NCBI GenBank assembly: GCA_005524015.1
Contig: SULG01000029.1
Coordinates: 1 to 36,271 of the forward strand
From: Candidatus Jettenia ecosi
Lineage (GTDB): Bacteria; Planctomycetota; Brocadiia; Brocadiales; Brocadiaceae
Reading direction: 5' to 3'
DNA: 36,271 nucleotides
Below are positions 1 through 7,825 of the stretch, in pieces. The position numbers were made by a program, and so were the translations under genes. Within the stretch, counting starts at the first letter, position 1. The number at the start of each line of letters is the position of its first letter. The notes below the pieces were generated by a model that saw nothing but the letters and a program-made list of their open reading frames with translations, ran no database searches and was not told where the DNA came from.

Positions 1-280
1 GGGGGACTTGAAGAAATCCCCCTTAAGAAAGGGGGCTAGGGGGTTGTCTCTGTTAGTAAAGAGGGTCAGGAGGTTATTTTTAACCGATATTTTCCGTATA
101 TTCAAAAAGTCGCTGCCAAAGGCAGCTTAATTTATACTTTTCCAGAAAAATCTTTTATTTGGTAAAGATTAGGTATTTAACTTGCATTAAGGAACTACAA
201 TAAAAAGGAGTAATGGGAAGTGTATCGTCTAATTTTTCAGATTGGACAGAAAATAATGAACGTTTTTATGGAGATAAAGT
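1..280. other. Upstream region of the baeRF gene
   Basis: No gene is seen. The first 50 bases contain a C5/G5 palindrome of the kind that recurs elsewhere in the window (CCCCCTTAAGAAAGGGGG). The remainder is AT-rich leader for the gene at 281. A GGAG at 270-273 sits 7 bases before the ATG and is the likely ribosome binding site. The other ATGs at 256 and 268 are out of frame. Confidence 0.6.
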
Positions 281-1465
281 ATGGATTTATTAACAAAAAA
301 TGATTTAAGGGCATTAATAGAAAAGCCCAAAGGGTCAAACGGACTCTGTATATCAATTTTTATGCCTACGCATCGAATGTGGCCGGAAACACAGCAGGAT
401 CCGATTAGACTAAAAAATCTTCTTCGGATAGCAGAAGAAGACCTTATACAAAATGGACTCCGGTCCCCGGATGCGAAAAAATTGCTAGAACCATCTCAAG
501 TATTCTTAATAGATACATCTTTTTGGAGATATCAAGGTGACGGTCTGGCAATATTTCTTTCTTCTGGTGTATTTCAATACTACCGCCTTCCTTTGAAATT
601 TGGAGAATTCACGGTTGTAACTCACCGTTTTAACATCAAGCCACTTCTCCCATTATTCAATAGCGATGGTCACTTTTTTGTTCTGGCGCTTAGCCAAAAT
701 AAAATCAGATTATTTCAGAGTACCCGTTACAGCATCAGTGAGATGGACTTGGAAAAAGCACATGTTCCGACAAGTATAAGTGAGGCTCTCAGGTATACCG
801 AATTTGAAAAACAACCGCAATTTCGTACCCGTATGACACCTTTTACCGGTGGATCAGCTTCCATGGGTGGAAAAGCAGGTACATTTTATAGTAGCAGGGA
901 AGATATTGATGAAGCAAGAAAAAACATCCTGGAGTACTTTAATAGGGTTGATAAGGGTTTGCATGAACTATTGCATGATGAAAAAGCGCCTTTGGTGCTG
1001 GCAGGAGTTGAATATCTTTTACCAATATACAGAGAGACAAACTCATATCCTTATCTAATGGAGAGGGGAATTACAGGAAGTCCTAAAGAGATAAACGAAA
1101 AAGAACTCCATGAACAGGCATGGACTATTGTACAGCCATATTTCCAGAAAGAACAGGAAGATGCAGTCAGGAAATATAAGCAATTTGCCGATACAGACCG
1201 CACCTCGCATGATATTAAAGAAATCGTTGTAGCAGCTTACCACGGACGTGTTGAATCGCTGTTTGTAGCTGTTGGCATCAGGCAATGGGGTACTTTTAAT
1301 CTAGAGACTCACGTGGTTCATGCCCATGAGAAAGAAGAAGTTGGAGACGAAGATTTGTTGGATCTTGCAGCCATTCATACTTTTTTAAAAGGAGGATTCG
1401 TTTATGCCGTTGAGCCGGAGAAAGTACCTGATACCTCATTGTCGGCTGCTGTGTTTCGCTATTAG
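281..1465 (+). CDS. baeRF family 3 protein (archaeo-eukaryotic release factor-like)
   Basis: This 394-residue protein matches my memory of bacterial archaeo-eukaryotic release factor family 3. It has an N-terminal LTKNDLRALIEKP segment, then SIFMPTHR and ETQQDPIRLKNLL (residues about 25-50), and a central VLALSQNKIRLFQSTRY. A C-terminal eRF1-like half contains LVLAGVEYLLPIYRE, AAYHGRVESLFVA and a GDEDLLDLAAIHTFLKGG stretch close to the C-terminal FRY. The family is thought from comparative genomics to act in ribosome rescue or stress, often near hibernation factors, but the biochemistry is poorly known. It has no signal peptide, so it should be cytoplasmic. It stands alone, with repeats downstream and no co-oriented neighbour. 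The length is normal and the gene is complete. Confidence 0.88.
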   Translation: MDLLTKNDLRALIEKPKGSNGLCISIFMPTHRMWPETQQDPIRLKNLLRIAEEDLIQNGLRSPDAKKLLEPSQVFLIDTSFWRYQGDGLAIFLSSGVFQYYRLPLKFGEFTVVTHRFNIKPLLPLFNSDGHFFVLALSQNKIRLFQSTRYSISEMDLEKAHVPTSISEALRYTEFEKQPQFRTRMTPFTGGSASMGGKAGTFYSSREDIDEARKNILEYFNRVDKGLHELLHDEKAPLVLAGVEYLLPIYRETNSYPYLMERGITGSPKEINEKELHEQAWTIVQPYFQKEQEDAVRKYKQFADTDRTSHDIKEIVVAAYHGRVESLFVAVGIRQWGTFNLETHVVHAHEKEEVGDEDLLDLAAIHTFLKGGFVYAVEPEKVPDTSLSAAVFRY

Positions 1466-1575
1466 TTAGCAATGAAACACACTCCAAAATATTTTCTCGC
1501 AGATTCATCTAAGGATTCTAATAAGATCGTGGGTATAAAGCACCCTTGCCGGAGAAGACCAATCTGGCAGATATT

Positions 1576-1650
1576 CCATGTCACCCCTTCGGGGTTGAAG
1601 GGCTTTTTTCTGCTTTTTCTATAATCATGACATCCCTACGGGATTAGGCA
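1576..1650. repeat. CCCCTTCGGGG dispersed palindromic repeat
   Basis: It contains CACCCCTTCGGGGTT, then CTATAATCATGACATCCC and ACGGGATTA. The same phrases occur at 13864-14091, 18375-18520, 18905-18990 and 31405-31631, so this is a REP-like family. It lies just after the baeRF stop and may act as a 3' hairpin. Confidence 0.75.
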
Positions 1651-1748
1651 GGAAAATTATAAATAAGCCTTTCAGCGACTTAAAATACCTGGTTTCCCGA
1701 CACTGATCCCCCCTTCACCCTCCACCAGATGGGGGCAGTGCTTGTCCC

Positions 1749-2276
1749 CATATGCATCAAGCTAAAATATGGAAACGGCGAAGAATAACATAATCCCCCT
1801 TAATCCCCCTTTAAAAAACTCATCCTTACCCACAATTCAGGGGAGAATTTGAAGTTTTGTAATAAAGTCTGGATAGGGTGGCACGGACAAACTCGTTTGT
1901 CCGTGCCTGTTGAGTGCACACAGGGATAGAAAAGAAAAAACACTGACAAACAGAGTTTGTCGGTGCCACCCAAACGGCTTAAACGGTTTTTTATAAGCAT
2001 CCTAAGCTATGTCTCTTGGTTATTTTAAAGATGTGGGTAAGGATAAGTTTAGAAAAAGGGGGGGAAATATATGGGTGTTTTAGAAAAGGGGGAAATTCCT
2101 CGTTCCCCCTTTTCTAAACTCATTCTTCTTTCCCCCCTTTTTCTAAACTTATCCTTCGTTCCCCCTTTTTTAAAGGGGGGTTAGGGGGATTAGAGGGGAA
2201 CATGGACACACCTTGCTCTTTTTCCAGGGGGATACCTCCCTTTTTATGGAACACTATTCTTAGCTTGATGCATATG
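1749..2276. mobile_element. MITE-like element with TATGCATCAAGCTAA terminal inverted repeats
   Basis: The left end TATGCATCAAGCTAA (1751-1765) is exactly inverted at 2260-2274. The right 60 bases, including TATGGAACACTATTC, match the right end of the element at 10693-10930. It encodes no transposase. The interior holds alternating C-rich and G-rich blocks (CCCCCTTTTCTAAAC units) and a nested GGTGGCAC hairpin. Terminal TA dinucleotides on both sides are compatible with a TA target. Confidence 0.7.
1876..1971. repeat. GGGTGGCAC-GACAAAC inverted-repeat element
   Basis: The ends GGGTGGCACGGACAAAC and GTTTGTCGGTGCCACCC are near-perfect inverted repeats, with additional internal hairpins (ACAAACTCGTTTGT). 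A related copy lies at 32148-32274 and a left-end fragment at about 31187-31210. Confidence 0.65.
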
Positions 2277-2290
2277 GGATTCATTCCCCC

Positions 2291-2345
2291 GTAGAGACGC
2301 AACATCTTGCGTCTCTACAACCGACAAACGCAAAATCTTGCGTCT
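2291..2345. repeat. GTAGAGACGC hairpin repeat
   Basis: GTAGAGACGCAA-CATC-TTGCGTCTCTAC (2291-2318) is a perfect hairpin, followed by a partial second copy. The same hairpin recurs at 14515-14541, 18526-18548 and 30730-30757. Confidence 0.75.
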
Positions 2346-2474
2346 CTGCTTCAAAACTGTACAGGTTTTTATATTCCTAAAAGACGGGTAGCAGTTGAAA
2401 AATAAATTATTAAAGCCAATGTAAAACTTGCAATACAACTTACCTTGAGTTCTTTAAAAAATACCTTTTGCACA

Positions 2475-2817
2475 TCAGAGGCGCTTATTTCCTTCCTCTA
2501 AGGCCATACCTCTGATTATAAGGGTTGATGATTGTGAACCTGCGTTACCTCCCGTATCCATAAGCATGGGATAAAGGAAGCCAATATCACAAACGACTGC
2601 AGTACTGTTTCATAGCTTCTAAGGGTATATAGGAAAACACCTCCGCTGCAATTTCCTTGGGGAGTATTCTGAAAAGAATAAGAAGCTTTTCTCTCTCAAA
2701 TTCCGTAAGAAGCTGAGCTATATCCACAATGTTCATATCGAGTATTTTATTTCTGACTTCCAGATACCTGTTTTCCTCGATCAGTCTTCTCAGGATATCC
2801 TGCCGGGCAGACATCAT
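2475..2817 (-). pseudogene. mgtE: Remnant of Mg2+ transporter MgtE with large internal deletion
   Basis: Reading from 2817, the first 60-70 residues (RQDILRRLIEENRYLEVRNKI, then DIAQLLTEFEREKLLILFRILP) match the MgtE cytosolic N domain. The frame closes at 2587. In another frame immediately after it, 2600 to 2475 encodes PMLMDTGGNAGSQSSTLIIRG, the signature of the MgtE membrane domain that contributes to the pore, then stops. MgtE is normally about 450 residues, so most of the N domain, the CBS pair and the first membrane helices are missing and the C-terminal helices are lost. The start overlaps the end of eboD by 71 bases. I regard it as a non-functional relic. Confidence 0.8.
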
Positions 2818-3955
2818 AAATCTCCTTCATTTTCTTCACAGCCTGTTCTATCTCATCATGTGAAATACTATTAATCTGGCAACTACTGCCAAGGTGGTCA
2901 GGCATAATTAAGGTAAGCTTTCCACCCATATGTTGCCGGAATTCCTCAAGTCCATGATAAATATTGAGGAATTTACCATCCTCTCTTTTCTCAAGAAGAG
3001 GATGCCATAACAGAAAACCACAATACTTAAGGCCGTAATAAACAAAGTCATACTCATCTTTATTAACGAGACCACGATTTTTAGCAATAGTCATATCAAG
3101 CACAAGACCAAGCGCCACTGCCTCTCCATGACGAAGTTCATACCCGCTCATCGCCTCAAGATAATGACCACTCCAATGTCCAAAATCTAATGGCCGCGAA
3201 GATCCGTTCTCAAAGGGATCATTTCCTGAAGCTATATGGTCTGTATGAAGCTGGACACAACGTATGATCAACCTTTCCATTACCTCCGCATCATGCCGAA
3301 ACAATTCTTTGGACTTGCTTACCAGATATTCTAAAAACGAACGATCTTTAATAATAGCAACCTTGAAAGCTTCTGATACACCGGAAAGCCAGTCCCTTGT
3401 ATCCAGGGTCTTTAAAAAATCAAAATCATTAATCACTGCATAGGGAGGTGTAAAGGTGCCAAAATAATTCTTCACTCCAAAAAAGTTGATACCGTTCTTT
3501 ACGCCAACACCGGAATCATTCTGTGAGAGCACTGTCGTTGGCACCCGTATATGACGTATCCCCCTTTGGCTGATAGAGGCAATAAATCCCACGGCATCAA
3601 GCACTGCGCCGCCTCCAACGATAACTATATATGAATGGCGATCCAGTTTATTCAGCCGTAAGGCATATGCTATATCCTTATAGTGTTTAAAATCATTTTT
3701 ACATCGTTCTCCTCCATCCAGAACAACGGCGGGAGAAACTATATCTGCACACCTTGTATGGATACGGAACCAATTCTCGATGCGATGCCCTATGCCAGGC
3801 CAGGAAGCGACAACTCCTGAATCAAGAAAAACCATAATTTTTGATTGTGGATCTTTCAATACTTCTTTTAATACGCAATTTTCAGGATGAAATACATCAT
3901 GGGTAAAATGTATAGTATAATGAAAAGTAACTTTTATTCGTTGCTCTATTCGCAT
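2747..3955 (-). CDS. eboD: EboD-like 3-dehydroquinate synthase family protein
   Basis: This 402-residue protein is a dehydroquinate synthase/sugar phosphate cyclase superfamily member. It has the NAD-binding VGGGAVLDAVG (residues 113-123), PTTVLSQNDSGVGVKNGIN (139-157) and EAFKVAIIKD (195-204). The metal-site regions are GHWSGH (259-264) and RHGEAVALG (275-283), so the catalytic shell looks complete. It overlaps the upstream phosphodiesterase gene by 10 bases and follows TatD-like and UbiA-like genes. That combination is the ebo cluster rather than the shikimate pathway. In cyanobacteria ebo genes are required for export of a scytonemin precursor; the substrate here is unknown. The last 20 residues lie over the mgtE remnant and may be a non-native tail. 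Confidence 0.85.
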   Translation of the reverse strand: MRIEQRIKVTFHYTIHFTHDVFHPENCVLKEVLKDPQSKIMVFLDSGVVASWPGIGHRIENWFRIHTRCADIVSPAVVLDGGERCKNDFKHYKDIAYALRLNKLDRHSYIVIVGGGAVLDAVGFIASISQRGIRHIRVPTTVLSQNDSGVGVKNGINFFGVKNYFGTFTPPYAVINDFDFLKTLDTRDWLSGVSEAFKVAIIKDRSFLEYLVSKSKELFRHDAEVMERLIIRCVQLHTDHIASGNDPFENGSSRPLDFGHWSGHYLEAMSGYELRHGEAVALGLVLDMTIAKNRGLVNKDEYDFVYYGLKYCGFLLWHPLLEKREDGKFLNIYHGLEEFRQHMGGKLTLIMPDHLGSSCQINSISHDEIEQAVKKMKEIYDVCPAGYPEKTDRGKQVSGSQK

Positions 3956-5274
3956 GGCAATGAATGCAGCTTCTCTCCCGAATTTACCCTTACATCGAGA
4001 AGGTTTTTTATACTTAAGGAAAGATCCATCAGGCTGTCGGGATTGCCTGGCAATTCTCTATCGGATGCATAAAAAATTGGTTCATTTTCATCAACACGGC
4101 CGTGAGTTCCTTTAATCCTCGATGGATTTTGAGATATAAAGGGAGGCCACCCCCAAAATAACTCACAGGGGTCATACCCGGGTTTATTATGTATATCTAC
4201 ATGAAAGGCATATTCGGGGGCCTCTTTTACCTCTGTCCACCACCTATAATCAAACCATGCGCCTCGTTTAGCCACGAGTATCAACTCTCCGCTTCGTGTA
4301 TGGTCAACCCCGGCTTCAGCTTTGGCAGCGCCGTCCAGTATAGTATCAATATGGGGCATCTTACCCAGGAGCGATCTTACTTCTTCTATTAAGTTTTGAT
4401 GAAATACATAGACATGAGCTACCTGATGATCCACAACGCTAAATGCTGCACTCGTATAAAAATCAGGATACTGCATGCCCTGTACAGAGCGCATCTTTAA
4501 GAAACCGGCCTTTTTCAATACGATATTGGGAAATACGACCGTATTTGCAGGGGTGACAGGGTAATCTCCGAAGAGAATAACCCGGTATTTTCCCTTCTGC
4601 GCAGCGCGTAAAAGTTCGCCAATAAGAGAATATACCTCGATAAATGCCTTTTTGCTCACGGTTGAGTCAGGGCCGTATCTTTGAAGCGCATAATCAAGAT
4701 GAGGTAGATATGCATACAGCAGATCTGGCCTCTCGTTTCCCATAACATTCATAATTGCTTTTACAATCCATCGACTCGATCTCCTGGAGGCAAACGGCCC
4801 CCAGTAATGATGAAGAGGAAATGTCCCGTTTAGCTCTTTTTCCAGTCGTACACTTATGTGTGAAGGTTCTGAAATGCAATTCATTATTATGCCACCGCGG
4901 TGTTTATGGATTGGAGCAGGGGAAAGGAAAACATCGCTGCCTGGTCCGAGTGACTGCTGGATAAACATCTGAGCAACCCTTCCTCCGTGCGAGCGAAAAT
5001 TTTCCCAGATAAGTGGCCGCTGAATGAGACGAACACTCTGTTCCCAGAACAATGGCTTCCATTGATCCTTAAAGAAAAATCCATTTCCTACAATACCGTG
5101 CTGTGCAGGAAGAGAGGCAGTACGCATAGTAGCCTGAACCACACAGGTTAATCCGGGGAATACCCCCTGCATCGGTTTAACATCAAGATCGTACAGCTTC
5201 TGACCGTTCAGATTATTTCTTAAAAAGTTATATCCAAGCCCTGCTATTTGAAGTAAGAGAATTTTCTGTTCCAT
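3946..5274 (-). CDS. eboF: EboF-like phosphodiesterase/alkaline phosphatase superfamily protein
   Basis: This 442-residue protein belongs to the type I phosphodiesterase/nucleotide pyrophosphatase fold. It opens with KILLLQIAGLGYNFL and then PMQGVFPGLTCVVQATMRT, where a Thr near residue 43 is the probable nucleophile. It continues with LPAQHGIVGNGFF, a central YLPHLDYALQRYGPDS metal-binding stretch, and RSGELILVAKRGAWFDYRWW and KGTHGRVDENEPIF near the C terminus. The usual SDHG motif appears as FGDYPVTP, so one metal ligand may be altered. No signal peptide is seen. It is translationally coupled to eboD (10-base overlap) but separated from eboC by 438 bases of inserted repeats. The name rests on gene context, and the substrate is unknown. 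Confidence 0.82.
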   Translation of the reverse strand: MEQKILLLQIAGLGYNFLRNNLNGQKLYDLDVKPMQGVFPGLTCVVQATMRTASLPAQHGIVGNGFFFKDQWKPLFWEQSVRLIQRPLIWENFRSHGGRVAQMFIQQSLGPGSDVFLSPAPIHKHRGGIIMNCISEPSHISVRLEKELNGTFPLHHYWGPFASRRSSRWIVKAIMNVMGNERPDLLYAYLPHLDYALQRYGPDSTVSKKAFIEVYSLIGELLRAAQKGKYRVILFGDYPVTPANTVVFPNIVLKKAGFLKMRSVQGMQYPDFYTSAAFSVVDHQVAHVYVFHQNLIEEVRSLLGKMPHIDTILDGAAKAEAGVDHTRSGELILVAKRGAWFDYRWWTEVKEAPEYAFHVDIHNKPGYDPCELFWGWPPFISQNPSRIKGTHGRVDENEPIFYASDRELPGNPDSLMDLSLSIKNLLDVRVNSGEKLHSLPCE

Positions 5275-5364
5275 ATTCTAAAGGCTCATTTTTTAAAAAT
5301 CCTGCAATGGGACACAGATAAACACAGATACGTACCAGGAAACTCAGAATGGAGATATTTATAG

Positions 5365-5606
5365 TACAGTGTCAAGATAATTCATGTGGTTCAATCGTCC
5401 ACGATTGAACCGAGTCGTTGAGTATTTCTCTTCTAGTTCCATACCGATTCAACGGTATGGGGCTGCCAAAAGGTATTATCTTGTCATTGCGAGGGTATTG
5501 TCCGAAGCAATCTCTTGCATAGTTCAGAAGAGATTGCTTCGGGAAAAAACCCCTCGCAATGGCACATACAAGAAAGTCTATTATAGGAAATTAAGTTGAC
5601 AGTGTA
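5365..5606. mobile_element. MITE-like element with TACAGTGTCAA ends
   Basis: TACAGTGTCAA at 5365-5375 is inverted with one mismatch at 5596-5606 (TTGACAGTGTA). It contains two small palindromes (GGTTCAATCGTCCACGATTG and CATACCGATTCAACGGTATG) and the CATTGCGAGG repeat. No coding capacity is seen. Confidence 0.55.
5482..5562. repeat. TGTCATTGCGAGG hairpin repeat, copy 1
   Basis: The ends TCATTGCGAGGG and CCCTCGCAATG pair, as do the inner GAAGCAATCTCTT and AGAGATTGCTTC. Further copies are at 13515-13595, 14503-14595, 31957-32037 and 36059-36138. Repeats of this type are widespread in unrelated bacteria. Confidence 0.8.
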
Positions 5607-5712
5607 GTAGGTACTTCACCCAATAGATGATTAACCGTACTTATATCTCCTGTTGAAAAATCCGTGTTTATCTGTGTTCTTCTGTGTCCAACTATAATTT
5701 TTAGATTCCATG

Positions 5713-6657
5713 TTAACTGCTATAAAATTTTCTTGATACCAGTCCGGAGGTAAAGAAAAGCAAAAGTAAAAACGCTACAAGGGAAAAGTGGTAGTATCCC
5801 TGTTGAGGTTCCATAACTATCGTTATAAGGGTACATTGAATCAGGAGTAAACTACGGATTAAATCTCCTATTCTTGCAGGAATTTGTTCACGATAATATC
5901 GTATATGCCCAAGGATATAAAAAATCCATACAAAGGTTATAAAGAACGCACACATCTTTAGCAGGGAAATTCCTGTAATACACAGGATCACCCCAAGGGT
6001 TAAGAGAGAGATAAACGGCAACCAGCACATCACGGCTGATGGCGGTCTCTTTATTTCACTATATGCAATAGAACTGACCGATACGATATAAAGTGCTTCT
6101 ATTCCTGCGCCATACAATACCTTACCATGAAAGGAGTTGGTAACAATAGCAGCGCCTAAAAGAACATTTAACCCCCGGCACAATCCCATGATTATAAAAC
6201 TTAACCAGGGCATTCTCCTGGCAAGCTTATTATAGAGAAGGATAAACATTACCAGAAGCAACACCATGGTAAAAACCCATGTCCTTTGAATAGTAAAACA
6301 TGGTAAAAGATTATTTTCACTTATCAGGAAACTGATAAGCAACGCCATACCTATTAAGATTGAGGATACAGCAAGCGCTGTCTTCGGACACACCCGCCCG
6401 GAGGGCATCGGGCGTAATGGTCTTTCTTCTTTATCTATTTCATAATCGGCATAATCATTCAGAATTAAACCTGAAATGTATAAGGATAATGAAATAATAA
6501 TCACGGGAAAAATCACAGAGAGTTCGTTTTTGGCGATACCGGCAAGAAAAGCCCCAACCAAAATATCCCCGGGCACAGTAAAAAGATTTGGAAGACGAAC
6601 AAGCTCTAACCAACTGTGTAAAATCTCAACGTGATAAAATACTTCTCTGTTTTTCAT
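5713..6657 (-). CDS. eboC: EboC-like UbiA family prenyltransferase
   Basis: This is a polytopic UbiA-superfamily protein of 314 residues when started at the ATG at 6657. The open frame extends to 6798, but that would overlap eboB by 128 bases with a sequence unlike the family; 6657 leaves a 13-base gap. The start region reads SWLELVRLPNLFTVPGDILVG. The first Asp-rich motif is LNDYADYEIDKEERPLRPMPSGR, which carries the NDxxDxxxD Mg-diphosphate site. About eight hydrophobic helices follow, with YSEIKRPPS in the position of the second motif, where the usual DxxxD is reduced. EboC proteins are proposed to act on an unknown lipid or prenyl substrate. Membrane location is clear. Confidence 0.87.
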   Translation of the reverse strand: MKNREVFYHVEILHSWLELVRLPNLFTVPGDILVGAFLAGIAKNELSVIFPVIIISLSLYISGLILNDYADYEIDKEERPLRPMPSGRVCPKTALAVSSILIGMALLISFLISENNLLPCFTIQRTWVFTMVLLLVMFILLYNKLARRMPWLSFIIMGLCRGLNVLLGAAIVTNSFHGKVLYGAGIEALYIVSVSSIAYSEIKRPPSAVMCWLPFISLLTLGVILCITGISLLKMCAFFITFVWIFYILGHIRYYREQIPARIGDLIRSLLLIQCTLITIVMEPQQGYYHFSLVAFLLLLFFTSGLVSRKFYSS

Positions 6658-6670
6658 TGAATCACTATGG

Positions 6671-7507
6671 TTACCTCTGATAGTATGAAACGGGAACAGG
6701 TTCGATATGATAATTTGGCTTCCACTTTGTCGACTGGCTATAAAACTCATACGCATTATCATGAAAGAGCCGTTTAAGAGTTTCTTCCCTATAACCATCG
6801 TTTCGTAAAAATTCTATAGTCTTCGGTAAAGATAACGGGTCAGAAACGCCCCAATCCGCACTGCCATTTATGATCATGCGCCCTGCTCCATATTCCCTCA
6901 CGATATGTGATACACGCTGTGGATTCAGTTTGGAATAGGGGTATACGGTAAGTCCGGTAAAGCATTCGGTATTCCGCGTAATACTCATGGTCTCTTCTGT
7001 ATTATGGTCAATTTCTATTCTCCTTTGGTTTACACCTTCAGCTTTTATGATATCTACAATAATCTTTGCGCCTTCTGCCTTTCTATGGTGAGGTAAATGG
7101 ACTATTACCGGCATAGTTCTTTCTTCCGCAATGAGAAGCTGCCGGCGAAAGGCATAGATCTCATTTTCGGTAATCGTATTAAGTCCTATCTCGCCTATTC
7201 CAATACATCGCGGATGATCCAGATACTCATCGATTCCGAAGAGCACTTCGTCTGTCAGTTTTTTATTTTCAGCTTCTTTGGGATTACAAGATATACAGCA
7301 ATAATGATCTATTCCAAAGCGGCTGGCGCGTATGGTTTCAAATTCTAAAATGAGATGGAAATAATCAAAAAAACTGCCCGCATAACGACGATGAGAACCA
7401 AGCCAGAATGATGGTTCTACAACCACCCGTATACCAGCCTTGTACATTGCCTGATAATCATCAGTAATTCTTGAATACATGTGAATATGAGGTTCAATGA
7501 TATACAT
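6671..7507 (-). CDS. eboB: EboB-like TatD family metal-dependent hydrolase
   Basis: This 278-residue TIM-barrel amidohydrolase begins EPHIHMYSR, so the HxH metal pair is at residues 7 and 9. GIGEIGLNT supplies the bridging Glu, VIVHLPHH and EIDHNTEE supply further His ligands, and INGSADWG supplies the final Asp. This is the full TatD metal set. The length is normal. It is the first recognised gene of the ebo-like group, with eboC starting 13 bases after it. No eboA precedes it: upstream lie 318 bases of repeats and then a glycosyltransferase. The ribosome binding site is weak (AAAGAGA, 5 bases before the ATG). EboB is probably cytoplasmic; its substrate is unknown. Confidence 0.86.
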   Translation of the reverse strand: MYIIEPHIHMYSRITDDYQAMYKAGIRVVVEPSFWLGSHRRYAGSFFDYFHLILEFETIRASRFGIDHYCCISCNPKEAENKKLTDEVLFGIDEYLDHPRCIGIGEIGLNTITENEIYAFRRQLLIAEERTMPVIVHLPHHRKAEGAKIIVDIIKAEGVNQRRIEIDHNTEETMSITRNTECFTGLTVYPYSKLNPQRVSHIVREYGAGRMIINGSADWGVSDPLSLPKTIEFLRNDGYREETLKRLFHDNAYEFYSQSTKWKPNYHIEPVPVSYYQR

Positions 7508-7825
7508 AGATCTCTTTGAGAAAGGTGTTCCGTGGAAATATCCTTATCGATTATCTGTTTGCCCCTTTGCAACCGCTCTTCCCGGCAACGCTGATAATCC
7601 AGCCGGTGGAATAGCAACTGTTGTGCCCTAAGGCACAATTCTCCAGATTACTCCGGTTCCCGGAAATGGCTTGGGAAAAGGGGTGAAAGATATCATGAGC
7701 AATAATGTACCCTGGATACAAAAATCCTTAACTTGATGCATACGGGGCTTTAGCCTTGCATCCTCCCAAAATACATGCGCCGGGATAGCAACCCTAAAGG
7801 GTTGCCCTACAAGTTCGAAAAGAAG
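7508..7825. other. Intergenic region with repeat fragments
   Basis: No gene is supported. It contains one TTAACTTGATGCATA end (7728-7742) resembling the right terminus of the TATGCATCAAG element family, and a GCGCCGGGATAGCAACCC hairpin repeat (7773-7822). The rest shows nothing I recognise. Confidence 0.6.
7773..7822. repeat. GCCGGGATAGCAACCC repeat
   Basis: ATGCGCCGGGATAGCAACCC followed by AAAGGGTTGCCCTAC forms a small hairpin (GCAACCCT/AGGGTTGC). Matching copies occur at 22345-22400 and 35935-35990, with an inverted relative at 19030-19100. It sits just past the GT2 stop and could help end that transcript. Confidence 0.7.

Larger units (their letters stand above)
1466..2474. other. Repeat-filled intergenic region
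   Basis: No gene is supported. It holds a CCCCTTCGGGG repeat (about 1576-1650), a MITE-like element bounded by TATGCATCAAGCTAA inverted repeats (1749-2276) with a GGTGGCACNGACAAAC hairpin inside it (1876-1971), and GTAGAGACGC hairpins (2291-2345). The short reading frames here consist of repeat sequence. Confidence 0.8.
5275..5712. other. Nested repeats between eboC and eboF
   Basis: No gene is seen. Three inverted-repeat layers are nested: an outer GACACAGATAAACACAGAT pair (5311-5330 against 5664-5685), a TACAGTGTCAA/TTGACAGTGTA pair (5365-5606) and an inner CATTGCGAGG hairpin (5482-5562). They interrupt what is otherwise a compact operon. Confidence 0.75.

Noticed and set aside
7417-7638. 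73-codon frame upstream of eboB as a possible eboA
   Set aside because: It overlaps eboB in another frame, has low-complexity composition and does not resemble EboA.
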